Positions 44,401-54,552 are shown, counted from the stretch's first letter. The stretch is DNA of 64,000 nucleotides from Symsagittifera roscoffensis (GCF_963678635.1 NC_087065.1:63704973-63768972); one strand, 5' to 3'. Translations and numbers: made by a program. Notes: a model not told the origin generated them from the sequence alone.

Positions 44401-44870
44401 CTCCAACAGCCACGCGGACGATGCAGCGATTGGCCGAAAAACTAAGTGAAAAAAGACAAGAAAGCTATCCAGAGTCTATAAACTACATAAGAACTAAAAT
44501 AAGCTTCGCGTTCCTGAGGAGCTCTATACTTTGTATAAGGGGGTGCAGATCACTACGCAAAGTTCAATTTATCGACAACTCCATAAGTGCTATTGTAGAG
44601 GAAGGACGGCTAAGATAAATTAACATTATGACGATGCACTTAATGCTGATTTATGACTTCATTGCTGATATATATGCATTTTTATATCGCTGGTATGGCC
44701 CTATCCAGCTTGTGCACTTACCGTAACTAAACGGAAAGGCCCCTTTTGTAATTTAGTTTTTTTTTATTTAATGAAGAATACTTGATTTTAAACATGGATT
44801 TTACTGAATGATTACGATCAGGTTTGTAATTGTTGCGATAAGTTTTGAAACGGACCTCTTCAATCTGTAA
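41470..44870 (+). mobile_element. Non-LTR retrotransposon with restriction-like endonuclease
   Basis: About 3.4 kb between the end of accessory copy 2 and the LTR that starts at 44880. One long coding region (41516-44618), probably 5'-truncated because no ATG precedes the first zinc finger in frame, then about 200 bp of 3' sequence without a poly-A tail. Boundaries are approximate: the left one is where homology to accessory copy 1 is lost, the right one is set by the LTR. It is the best-preserved coding sequence in the window, so it is probably the youngest insertion here. Confidence 0.7.
41516..44618 (+). pseudogene. Non-LTR RT protein: PHD finger, RT, zinc motif, endonuclease (one frameshift)
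   Basis: Frame opens at 41516. A C4HC3 (PHD-type) zinc finger comes first: C-L-I-C, C-F-T-C, H-V-K-C and C-H-R-C at about 41564-41697. After about 250 residues the RT begins: P-S-G-L-D-A-N-E-W, then L-I-P-L-D-K, then L-I-D-A-E-N-A-F-N-S (catalytic Asp). A run of eight A at 42998-43005 then shifts frame. In the second frame: T-Q-G-D-P-L-A-M-A-M-Y-G and W-Y-A-D-D-G (RT active site), and M-G-G-L-N-I after the thumb. Near the C-terminus C-A-C-G-A-D-F-N-L-T-H-A-L-H-C and R-H-N precede A-R-L-D-I and F-F-D-V-K-I, matching a CCHC motif plus PD-(D/E)xK nuclease as in R2/NeSL/CRE-type elements. The protein would nick target DNA and prime reverse transcription there. Clade assignment is uncertain. One base indel separates it from an intact frame. 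Confidence 0.75.
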
Positions 44871-44879
44871 AAAAGACAG

Positions 44880-45804
44880 TGTAACATTTGCCCGGAAGAT
44901 ACATATCGACGGAAAATAAAACTAAGTCCTAAGACGACTGGCTAACGTCTAAACAGAGCTTTATATGCTTTTCACCGTCTCTACCAAGCCAGTACTTTCG
45001 GTGGTCTTTTCCAACATCGGGTCGACAAAAAACGTTACTGCCTTCGGTTTCGGTCAAAACACTCAAATTAACTTAATTAAATGCAGAAATAGTGAGCTCA
45101 TGGCTGGGTCTCAGTATCCCCAAACCACGAGGTCACTCCTAAAACAGGGTTACTACTAAGTATTATATTACTATTGTTTTTGCTCAGTAGATAAAAATCA
45201 TCATCTCCATCGAAGATGGATCAACCCTTTCCCCCAACTCCTAGCTTCTCATCCTTATCAAAATGAATCCAGTTGTTAATTAAATTCAAATCAGGACATG
45301 ACAAGAAGCTAAAAGTCTATATAAAAGGATAAAAGTCTCAGTTCCGAAACCCTTCCGGATTCTTGAATCCACTGAATCAAGCTCGTTATTCTTGATTTCT
45401 TCTTAATCCGGAAGGCTGTCCTCCACCCTTCACCGTTGTCCGCAACGGCCTTGCAACTATTGTAGCGACACAATAGTTGCAACTCGGAACCTTTTCTGCT
45501 ATTCCTGCAATCTGCTGTTGTTTTTTGATCACGATTCTCGTAGTTATCGTCCGCGCAACTAATGTTGTTGTGTTTTTCTTCGACCTTTTTGCCAAAATGG
45601 CCGTTTCTGACGTTTCTCAGAAATGTTACGTAATCACTTCGAAAATTTAAAAATTAGCAATTCCCGAATCCTTTAACCTTCACGTTTTGTCCCATCGTTC
45701 AAATAACGTCGTTAATCCTTTAAAATCACTAATTCGGAAGGGTCGCTGCTAAAATTTTGAATTCCGCAGAGATTGCATTTTTCACATTCTGGTCGAATGT
45801 CACA
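44880..45804 (-). repeat. 3' LTR of the minus-strand element
   Basis: 925 bp. On the minus strand it starts TGTGACATTCGACCAGAATG and ends CTTCCGGGCAAATGTTACA. It is the most complete LTR of the family together with 22747-23626. The last 265 bp match the 5' LTR piece at 61625-61897 almost base for base, which suggests a fairly recent insertion. Its interior has the TTCCGGAT-type motifs also seen in the leader. Confidence 0.9.
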
Positions 45805-45821
45805 TACTCCCCGGACAGTCC
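45805..45821 (-). promoter_or_regulatory. Polypurine-tract candidate
   Basis: Minus strand GGACTGTCCGGGGAGTA, directly before the LTR start, identical to 35378-35394 of the plus-strand element. Priming site for plus-strand DNA by its position. Confidence 0.65.
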
Positions 45822-46625
45822 GGTCAATGTCCTCATTGAATCACGCAATGTTCGTAAAATAGGTACAGTGTCATCGAACAGAATTTACAATATGCACGAA
45901 ATTACTTTTATCCACGTCACATCGACTCACTGCAGAATACAAATGGCATCATACTACATCACTATAGCCTTCAAATTCTTTCATTAATCTGCAGCTTGAG
46001 GATATGACTTAAGATAAAACATTTTTTCTGACTTCCAGTGTCAATGTCCCGATTAAAACTTTTTCTCTTAGATTTAAAAGGTTCTGGCTTGCAGGACAGT
46101 CCTGCCATCCAACAAGCTAAAATTATTCTACTATGCTTCTCCCTTCGGAAATCTTGCTGGTTATTGTCCTGAATACTAAAACTAAGAAACTTTGTGGTAA
46201 GCAAGAACAATGAAACAATCTTCCTCTTCGAGAGATTACTCAAGCCTTCCATGTCACCACAAAGTGATCAGTAATCCTAGCTGATTAAAAACAGTCATGC
46301 AGGCTGGAATATTTAAATATACTCCTTCACTTGAGCCTTTCTAAATAAATAGTAAGTGAGTGTCTCTAAAGCCACTCCACTAAAATCAAAATGCAAATTT
46401 ATAAATGCAACAATTTCAAAACTCAACTAAATGTTTCAGTTTTCAATTACAACTTGGTTGCTTGGTTTCTCACTTGAGTTTTTTCACACACATAAAACAA
46501 ATCTGAGTTTTAACTTTTTCTTCATTACTCCTTTGTTTTCTTCTTTTTCCATCGTTTAGAAGTTCTAAAACTTCTAAATTCTTCTAATTTTCGTCTCTTT
46601 TTCCATCTTGATTTTCGGCCATTCG
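45822..46625 (-). other. 3' non-coding region of the minus-strand element
   Basis: About 800 bp between the stop of the large accessory ORF and the purine tract. AT-rich; no frame with recognisable content. The corresponding region of the plus-strand element has a similar length (34613-35377). Confidence 0.6.
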
Positions 46626-48678
46626 TCAATGCTCCATTTCTTCCTCCTGTGATACTGACTCTGCACTCTCAGTCTCCGTATCTTGTAACACATCATTAGC
46701 AATCCTGACGCTGCTGGAAGCCGTCCTCCAACACTTCTGATCTTCCACCCTCTGTTTACAACAAGGTAGGGGATCCACGTTAGATTCTCTGTTCCTGCAG
46801 AAGCTGTTGTGGAGACACAACGTCACGTTTCTCTCCAAATCTTCCTTTAACATCTCTGCCTTCTCCTTTCCACTACGTTCACTTGTCCTGGAAATTCTCT
46901 TCACAGCGGTGGTCACTGCATTCCGATGAGTCACGAGAGCTCGCTTAAAAGCTCCTGCTCCAATGTCCAGCTGATATTCACTGTACACTCTGCCATGCTT
47001 CGACATATGCTTTTTCGCATATTCATACAACCATGCAGTCATGTTAGCTCTGAACCATGGCATCAATCGTTTCCTCGCCCATATCTTCTTCACTTTCATC
47101 GGAAAGTTTAGAACTTTGCACATTGTCTCAAAAAGATCTAAATCTTTTAGACATTCTAACTTCCGCAACTGTTCTCTCGTCGGTGCCTCCTGTCTGTTAC
47201 TGTCAGTTGCCTCCTTTCTCTCACATGAGCTTCCAGCCATCGTATCGCCATCATAACTCCCATAGTGCTTCCTGCTCATCTGAACCTCTGGAGATGTCAT
47301 TCGTCCCAACTAAGATCATCACATTGGGAATCCTCCCTGGATTCATCAGTTCCACCATCCGATATAATTGGGCTATCGTCGCGCCTCCAAAGGCCATCAC
47401 CGTGGTGACCCACGAGGTCCTCAAATTCGACAGCACTCTGACCAAGCTGTCTCCCAGTATCAGATGAGATGCCCCGAGTGGTGGTCGCTGCAGGTTTACA
47501 GCCGGACTCCAAGTAGCTCGGTTGAAGCAGGCCCTCGGATCTGTCTCCGGAACTCCCGTGAAATTATATTTCAATTGATTATTCTTTTGCACGTCTATTA
47601 TGCGAGACACTTTCTTCGCTGGCATCTTCCGTACTTTCCTCTCTGGGATTCTCGAGCTCCCCATGAGTGGTGTCACGTCACTTATCCCCTGTCTGATCAC
47701 GGTCTGGGAGAGTCGCACTTTGCCCGTATCGTCAATCGTTCCATAGGGTGCAGTCACCCCGGAACCTGGCGCATTCTTGTTAGCGACCAGTCGTCCAGCT
47801 GTCTCTATCAGCTTCCTCACTGTCTGTTCCACGACGGGGTCACGCAAGGTGTCACTAGGATCCGGGATCGTTACTCGATTTGTCTCTACTGGGAGTCGTG
47901 TCTCCGTTGTTTGACTCATTTCTCGAGGCGTCAAGAGCTCCATCGGGGACTGCCCACGAGGAATATCCCTTGGAGGTATCACTTTCTCCACGGCCGTTGT
48001 CAACGCCATCTGCTCCAATCGCTCTTTGTATTCCTGCCTTAAGCGCTCAATCTCTTGACCCTGCTTTTTGTTGCAGTCTTCAAACAACTTTCTCCACATG
48101 TCCCGATCTTCCTCCATCTGGAGCATGCTTCTGGTCATCTCGTCCAGCTCCTTCTTCGTACTTTTCAGTTCATCGTTCATCTCATCCAGATCTTGCATGG
48201 TTTGGTTCGTCTGAACTTCCTGTCCTACTTTCGCCCTTTTTGGTGGCACAGCTGCTCTCAGTGGTGAACCAGAAGAGGTCGCCTCGCTGTTCATCTCCCG
48301 ATGCATTCTCGTCAACCCAGGTTTGGGCTTGGAGGGCATTGGCATCTCACCTGGTTGGTAAGTCCTAGAACTTCCCAATCGAGGCTCATTCGCCAAGTCA
48401 CTCCCTGAGAGAGCCCCGTTTCTCCACCTCATCACTCTCATGTTCGGGCGGTCTAGTACTCCTCTTTCTCCATATGCTGCCATCAACAGGACTTCCGTGG
48501 GGCGGTCCCCACGGTTGTCGTGCCCCAAGATGTTGATCAGGGCGGTCAGCAACATGACTACCTCTGGGTCCTCCAGAGCGAAGTCTCGATCGATCAGCCG
48601 ACGATAGATCGCATCTATCATCGGTCCTACATATGCCTCTGCCAGGTCCATCAATTCATCCAAGTTGAAGTTATCCAT
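46626..48678 (-). pseudogene. Large accessory ORF: N-terminus, coiled coil, SGNH hydrolase; internally deleted
   Basis: Frame 1 (48678-47251, 475 codons) is the best copy of the N-terminal half. It has the acidic N-terminus (F-A-L-E-D-P-E), a Pro/Lys/Arg-rich part, a coiled coil at about residues 160-230 (L-D-E-M-N-D-E-L-K, E-I-E-R-L-R-Q-E-Y-K-E-R), the V-T-I-P-D-P-S-D-T phrase near 275, then the SGNH domain: G-D-S-L (complement 47455-47444), M-A-F-G-G-A-T-I, and V-G-T-N-D-I-S-R-G (GTND at complement 47307-47296). The frame ends soon after block III. A second frame (47309-46626) gives the C-terminal domain (L-F-E-T-M-C-K-V, W-F-R-A-N-M, A-L-V-T-H-R-N-A-V, L-E-R-N-V). Block V and about 6.7 kb found in the plus-strand copy are missing between them, with junction near 47240-47290. 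ATG chosen because it lies 80 bases after the conserved acceptor-like site and matches the other copy's start. Confidence 0.8.
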
Positions 48679-48754
48679 TCTATTCTTTCAAGTTTGATTT
48701 GATTCGATTCGATTCCAAGGTTTTGACTCAAGTGAGTAATTAAATGATCAATCA

Positions 48755-48776
48755 GGATCTAGAAAAGAAGTCACAA
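48755..48776 (-). promoter_or_regulatory. Conserved splice-acceptor-like site ahead of the large accessory ORF
   Basis: Minus strand GTGACTTCTTTTCTAG then ATCCTGATTGATC. It is the counterpart of 26020-26048 in the plus-strand copy, in an otherwise diverged non-coding stretch (48700-49070). The T/C-rich tract and TAG fit a 3' splice site. Confidence 0.5.
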
Positions 48777-49075
48777 ATATCACACTTGTCAGTTTCACCA
48801 TAACATATATCGTTAAAATTTGCTTAAAAACAGTTCAGATAAAAAGATATTTATCCTAAAAGTTTATTAAAATCAATTGGTCTCTAAAATTTTGGAATTC
48901 GACCTAAGATTGGACAGTCCAAACTTTGGATCTATTCCTAAGATCGTCATTCAGTTGTTCATGGTCACTAACCCCTACTTACCCATGATCTTAATAACCT
49001 AACACATAACATAAAATAATATAACACATATTACATACAACTTAGTCTGTGGCCTAACACCCTCTCGCACATCAC

Positions 49076-49624
49076 TCAGCCTATACTTAAGTAATATTTC
49101 TTATGTAGATATACTTGTATGTTCGTATCAGAGAATATCACGTGTACAAGCGCGTACAGTTCCCGAGGATGCGGTCTTCCTCTGTTTGGATCGTACACTG
49201 GAAGCGAGAGCTCCTTCACGTCCATTTCCTTAAGGAAGTCCCTCAGCCTCGTCAAGGACAAGACTAGGTTCTCTGGGTCCACGTGCTGCTTCTCCGTCGC
49301 CCTCGTTACCAAGAAGCATAGGTATTTTCCCGGTATCTGCTACGCCCCCTACCCCTGGTCGTTGCTTCCACAGGAACTCTATGTTTTTATATTCTCTCCT
49401 AAAATCTGCCGCTAACGCTGTCCTAAAACTCATGTCTGCCGTGATTGCTATCGCACATGTTCTATTTGTGAGTATGAAATCACTGTCTGTTAGTATTATG
49501 TTACTTGAATATTCATTTGGTAAGTTAAAACATGACTCAACTACCCTGCCTATGTCAGGTTTCTTAGGCTCTTCACCTGTTTCTGCTTCTAAGTCTTCTG
49601 TTTCTCTTGCTATTCTTAATTTTT
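49076..49624 (-). pseudogene. Small accessory ORF after pol
   Basis: Opens in the -1 frame relative to pol, overlapping its stop, with L-R-I-A-R-E-T-E-D-L and then F-N-L-P-N-E-Y-S-S, I-A-I-T-A-D-M-S-F-R, E-F-L-W-K-Q-R-P-G. After a probable two-base deletion near 49340 the frame changes to I-P-G-K-Y-L-C-F-L-V-T-R-A-T, L-T-R-L-R-D-F-L, ending at 49076. Total about 180 residues. It has no ATG before residue 60, so it is either a frameshift extension of pol or starts at a lost exon. The homologue is at 25181-25652. Function unknown; the second half is helical and charged. Confidence 0.55.
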
Positions 49625-51856
49625 TATTATCAAGTTTTCAGTGTGGGTAAGTTCTTCCCCCACTCCCCGGACAAAAATATCCATCGACATCCCCGTCGAT
49701 CGCATACCGGGTATCAAGTCGAGGTTAGAAGCTGGAATGAGTAGTCCTCCTTCCTGGGCAGCCCAGGAAGGATCGTCTCGTTCGGTCTTGATGTATTTCA
49801 TGCTTTCACGATCCACGTCTTGAATCGTGACGCTGGTCTCCTCAGGATCCGAGGTCGTTTCATTCAGCCACTCTAAGACACGCAGGTTCGTCAAGTCTTG
49901 TTCGTATGAATGCTGTTGCTCGTCTTCGAATTCTACCTCGGGTTTTAACCAGTCGTGAACCCACTCATCGTCGTGATCATCGACTATGTCAATGTCTTGT
50001 GACACAATTATTTCCTCTAGACCCACTACTTCCTCCACTATCTTCTTCAGATCTATCCTATCCACTACAAAGTCGTCACCAAAAGGATTGTATTTCTTTC
50101 TTGGTCTCATCCCGTCCTTCTGACGAGTCTGTATCGTGAACGGAAGATCCGGTTCCAAGTTCTTGGGAACCTCTATATGTTCGGGATCCTGCCAATCTTC
50201 CTCTGCGTAGGGTAATGTTTCATCGTCCGCTTCGATCTGCTCGTTTGGATCCAGGTCCAGCGGTGTATCCGTACCTTCCTCTACGACTTCGTTTCCATCG
50301 TTCTTATCCATGGTGCCCTTTTCATTGACCTCACAAGCCGGATCCATCATTAGATAATCCCCTTCTTCCATGTCTGCAGGTATACACCAGTCTTCTGTCG
50401 ATGGATTGTGTGGCTTGATGTTCTCGTAGTGGGCGGCTCGGCCAGTACTCAGTCTATAAAAGCGTCCCTCCTGGTGCACCTCTGTAATCATGAAGGGTCC
50501 CCTCCACTTTTTTAGGAGCTTTTTCGTCCCTTTCGGTGGTATAACGTTCTGAAATACCCATACGTAGTCTCCCACCGAGTAAGACTTTGCACCAGCTGCT
50601 TTCTTGTCGAATCTTTTCCTCTGCCTTGCCTGTGCCTGCTGAGTATTTCGTCTACACAAATCGTTCAACTCCTGTTGGCGTCTGATCACATCCCTCACGT
50701 AGACCTGTGGGGACGTTTTCTTTCCCTCATACTCTGGGTAGAAGAAGGTTAATGGTAATGACTTTTCGTGTCCAGTTAGCATCATGTGTGGACTGACTCC
50801 GGTGGTGGAGTGTTGCGTGCTGTTATATGCTCCCATCACCTGTGGAAGTTATCTGTCCCAATCGGTCATGTACCTGGAACAATATACTCTCAGCATCGAC
50901 ACTAACGTCCTATCCTGTCTTTCCACTAAGCCGTTCGTCTGAGGGTGGTATGTCGTGGAGTGAGCTTGAGCGACCTGTGAGCGTCTCATAAGCTCTTTCG
51001 TAAGCTCTCCTACGAAAGCTGTTCCCTTATCCGATTGAAACGTCATCGGACAACCATGTCTTGCTATCCACGTATTGATCAAGTGGTCGCATGTCTCTTC
51101 CGCCGAGGCAGTTATGCAGGGCACGGCCTCTGCATACTTCGTAAAATGATCTATCATGACCAGCACCTGATTATAACCATTGTCTGTCATGCATATCTTT
51201 TGGTGATCTTTTTGCACCACCTCGTTGAATTCAGACGACTCGATCGATTGTAAAGGAAATCGCAACTTCCTTGGATGCTTGACCTGTTGGCATGACAGAC
51301 ATGCTGTTACCCATTTCTCGCATGCCTTTTTCATCCCAGGCCACTCAAAGCGCTTCAGGATCCTCTGATATACTTTGTCGATCCCCTGATGGCCCATCTG
51401 ATCATGTGACCTGAATAATATTTCTGTCTGATAGAGTTGCGGTAACACTATCGCGTTATACTTGTATAGGACTCTGTCTTCTTCTCTTCTCTTACAAGCC
51501 ACATTCCCGTCTTTGTTCAAATATAACCTCACCTCCTTCTGCATGAAGTATTGTCTCAGGATGCGATAACTATCTTCCTCGAGGTCCCCTTTATCCGGCG
51601 AACCATTCTCGATCCACCTTTTCAGGTTGCTTGTCATGCGATCATTTCTCTGCGCCCTTAGAAGGTCCGAGAGTCGGTATCTCGCCTTTAAGTACGTCTT
51701 CATGACCCTCATCTGACTATTCAGCTCGTTGGGCTGGTGTGTGTCTTCTTCCATCTTAACGCACCAAATCTTCACCAACGGCTGTGTTTCTTGTTTAAAC
51801 GGCTGAAGATCAGTCCTGACTACCTCTTTCTGTGGCAGCAGGCTTATCGAGCGTTT
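49616..51856 (-). pseudogene. Gypsy integrase with acidic C-terminal extension (two stops)
   Basis: Last enzyme of pol; it inserts the cDNA into the genome. Pieces 51778-50849 and 50839-49616 are in the same frame, separated by one TAA where the copy at 36370 has Tyr. The zinc-binding domain shows H-D-Q-M-G-H-Q and C-L-S-C-Q. The catalytic core shows D in V-Q-K-D-H-Q-K, D in F-Q-S-D-K-G-T-A-F, and E in N-G-L-V-E-R, the DDE triad. The second piece has L-L-K-K-W-R-G-P-F (GPY/F-type domain) rather than a chromodomain, followed by about 230 residues that are strongly acidic and end in T-H-T-E-N-L-I-I-K-N. The acidic tail is kept in the 36-37 kb copy, so it belongs to the family. Confidence 0.85.
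49619..49625 (-). promoter_or_regulatory. Possible -1 ribosomal frameshift site at the end of pol
   Basis: The last pol codons read ATA AAA AAT TAA on the minus strand. The heptamer A-AAA-AAT has the X-XXY-YYZ form of -1 slippery sites and sits directly before the stop. A -1 slip there continues exactly into the small accessory ORF (TTA AGA ATA GCA). The decayed copy at 37255-37285 has AATAAAATAGTTAAG instead, so the heptamer is not shown to be conserved. Confidence 0.35.
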
Positions 51857-53515
51857 CTATACCGCTATTGTCTCCAAGTCATCCGCTGCGTTGTCAAAAA
51901 CTCTTTCGCTTGGTATTAGGTAGCGATCACTGCCAGGATCCTGGTACACCTCTCTGTCCAGGTCCCTTGCCCGAGTTTCCACTAGTAGCGTGTGTATCGC
52001 TAGTTCTGACAGTTCTGATCCCGAACTCGAGTTCCTGTCTGAATAGGTGTCCATTCCTGAGTTTCGGGAATCATCATCCGTCGAAGAGGTTGTGCTGGAG
52101 ACTGCACGCTCCTCCAGATCATGTCTGTGTCTTCTTCGCATCCATTTGAACTCCCCGGACAAAACCTTGTTCTCTAGGTCCTGTTTCTCATCAGGAATTT
52201 TCTCGTCTATCTCAGACTCCCCGGACAAATTTTCTTGTCCCGAGTGTTGATCTTGTGATCGCTGGTTCTTTTCATCATTCGACTCCCCGGACAAATAGTC
52301 TTGCAGCAGATTTTGTTCTACCTTTTTACCTTCCTTATCCTGGTCCACGAAGGTGACGGTTTTCTTTCGCTTGCTGCTCCCCTGTTCTTTCTGTCCGTAA
52401 GAAGTACTGGTTAAAATCTCTTGGGGTATTGAGGATACTAGTTGCTGAACTATCGTCCTACAATCCCTCTCGTTCTCTTCGTGCTGTCGTCTGGACGGCA
52501 TGATCTTCACCTTCTCACTAACTGTTAGCGATGCCACTGCTGCTGTCCACTCGGGGTCATCTCTGGTCACTTCTCTTTCTAACAATCCACCCAGCATCCG
52601 CATCACTTGCGGTGTGACTTGCACCGTTTTATCCAATAATGAGAGGCTGTTTATGTTCATGCGAGAGAGTTCTTGCTGGACCAGGTTCGAGCGCAGCAAC
52701 AGATCCAAGGGGACTGGGTCCTCCTTGGATAGGATCTTTATCTCGGCTGCTTTCTCTACAAGTGAGTCAGGGTGCCCTGGAATTGGATGTCCAGACTTAT
52801 CCAACCATCTCGTTAAGGGAAGCGCTTCATAAGTTTCTTTGTCCAGAAACGAGAATCCCTCCTTTATTTCCGCCTGATTGGCCTGCTTCTGTTCCAGTCT
52901 TTCATAAAACTCAGTTTTCTTGCTGAGGCTGTCAGCATTCTGGTGTTTATCACGCATCCTATGTTCGATTATCATATGGTAGCCATCCAATCTGACTATC
53001 CATCTACCAATATAACTCTGATCCATCGAGTAGTTTTTCAACCAGGATAACGCTCTGTTGTCCACGCGTAACTTGAAGGGAGCGCTCCCCAAGTATGCAC
53101 GGTACTTTTCCACGAAGGTGACTACTGCAAACATTTCTGCTTTTGGTGCGCCATATTTCATCTCTGTGTCACTCAAGACCTTGCTGCCGTATGCAATGGG
53201 ACGGAGAACTGTTCTTCCGTTCCATTCTTGCTCTTGATGCAAGATTCCTGAGATGGCTACCACCGATGCGTCTGTGTCGAGAACATACATGCCCTTGTCT
53301 GTAGGCATGTCCAGCACTGGCGCTTCGCACAGTTCCCGCTTTATGTTCTCGAAAGCAACTTGTGCCTCATCGTTCCATTCGAACTTTTTCCCTTGTTGCG
53401 CATCAGCTTCTGCATCGGATACACCTTGTCCGCATATCCTTTTATGAATTCTCGGTAGTAATTGGCAAACCCTAGGAAGCTCAGCAGCTGTGTGTCCGTT
53501 CTGGGGGCCTTCCAT
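51857..53515 (-). pseudogene. Gypsy RNase H plus long low-complexity linker
   Basis: The first 200 residues are RNase H of the Gypsy type, which removes the RNA template: L-D-T-D-A-S (first Asp), G-A-P-K-A-E-M-F (Glu), L-R-V-D-N-R-A-L-S-W (Asp). About 330 residues then follow before integrase, much longer than the usual short tether. This linker has L-S-G-E three times (about 52290, 52220, 52155 on the minus strand), each encoded by the same DNA string TTGTCCGGGGAG, plus Ser/Asp/Glu-rich stretches. The frame ends at a TAG and integrase continues in frame. The start given is only where this frame opens; the real protein continues from RT through a one-base shift near 53395 (A run in GGGAAAAAGT). 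Confidence 0.8.
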
Positions 53516-54537
53516 GTCAACACTGCTTCCACTGCTTCCGGGTCCGGCCTCACACCATGCCTATCCACCATTCTTCCTAGGTACTTAATCGAATCCCTAA
53601 GGATTTCACATTTCGATGGTTTGCACTTCAATCCAGCTCTTTTCATGCATCCAAAGACCTCATCGAGCCTATCAATGTGGTCTTCCAGGGTCGGTGTCGC
53701 TATGACTACGTCATCCACGTAACACATCACGAGATTCCCGTACTTCTTGGTCACTCTCGTCAAAGCCTGAGCCATCAGTCTTTGAAAAGTGGCCGTTGCA
53801 TTGCACAAGTCGAAGGGCATCCTCTTCCACTGGTACAATCCCAATTCGCACGCGAATCCGGTTTTCTCTCTGTCCTTCTTCCGCAGAGGTACCTGCTAGA
53901 AGGCAGAACCTAAGTCCAATGTGGTGAAGAACTTGGCATCACCAACCTTCGATAGGCTCTCGTCTATTCGCGGTATCGGGTACGCATCTTTTATCGTTAC
54001 CGCGTTCAAGTAACGAAAGTCGCAACAAAATCTAAGCTGCCCCCCTTTCTTTTTCGCCATTACTACCCCGCAAGCCCATGGCGATTTCGAGGGTTCTATC
54101 ATGTCGTATTCAAGCAACATTTCTATTTCCGCTCGGCACGCTTCCAATTTGTGTGGCGTCATTCGTCTTGCGCCTTCCCTATGGGGAACGGCGCCTTCTT
54201 CTAATTCGATTTCGTGTTCGACGAAATTACAGCAACCGATATCCGCCTTATGTTTTGAAAAAACATCTGCGTTCCGATTTAGGAGGTCCCGCAATTTTTC
54301 GAAATCTCCCTCACCTATTTTCCCTTTTAAATGTTCTATCTCTGGCAAAACCGGTTTGTCAGATTCTAGTTCATATGACGAGGGGCGTTCCGGGAAATTC
54401 GAGCAGCTTGATAAACCGTCGTCCGTTTCGGACTTCATTGAAAACATTTTATGAATAGATTTTAATTCATTAATCCTCTTTAAAATTTTATCTTTATTGG
54501 CATGATAAGGACAGTCTTTCACACTATATTTCTTCAA
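53341..54537 (-). pseudogene. Gypsy reverse transcriptase
   Basis: Copies the element RNA into DNA. The N-terminal piece (54537-53896) has V-V-M-A-K-K-K-G-G-Q-L-R-F-C-C-D-F-R-Y-L-N and T-L-D-L-G-S-A-F (first catalytic Asp). It is broken by a TAG at 53895-53893 where related enzymes have Trp or His before Gln (F-stop-Q-V-P). The next piece (53844-53341, same frame) has M-P-F-D-L-C-N-A-T-A-T-F-Q and the active site C-Y-V-D-D-V-V, then Y-L-G-R-M-V and L-S-F-L-G-F-A-N-Y-Y-R. All core RT blocks are in order. After F-I-K-G-Y the frame shifts into the RNase H frame near 53395. Confidence 0.88.
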
Positions 54538-54552
54538 GTTTTGTATCTCCTC

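Noticed and set aside
45386-45595. Minus-strand frame inside the 3' LTR
   Set aside because: Basic, low-complexity translation of LTR sequence. The matching stretches of the other LTRs do not keep the frame.
47368-48368. Plus-strand frames of 162-224 codons opposite the accessory ORF
   Set aside because: Antisense to a frame whose SGNH motifs and conserved copies fix the true strand.
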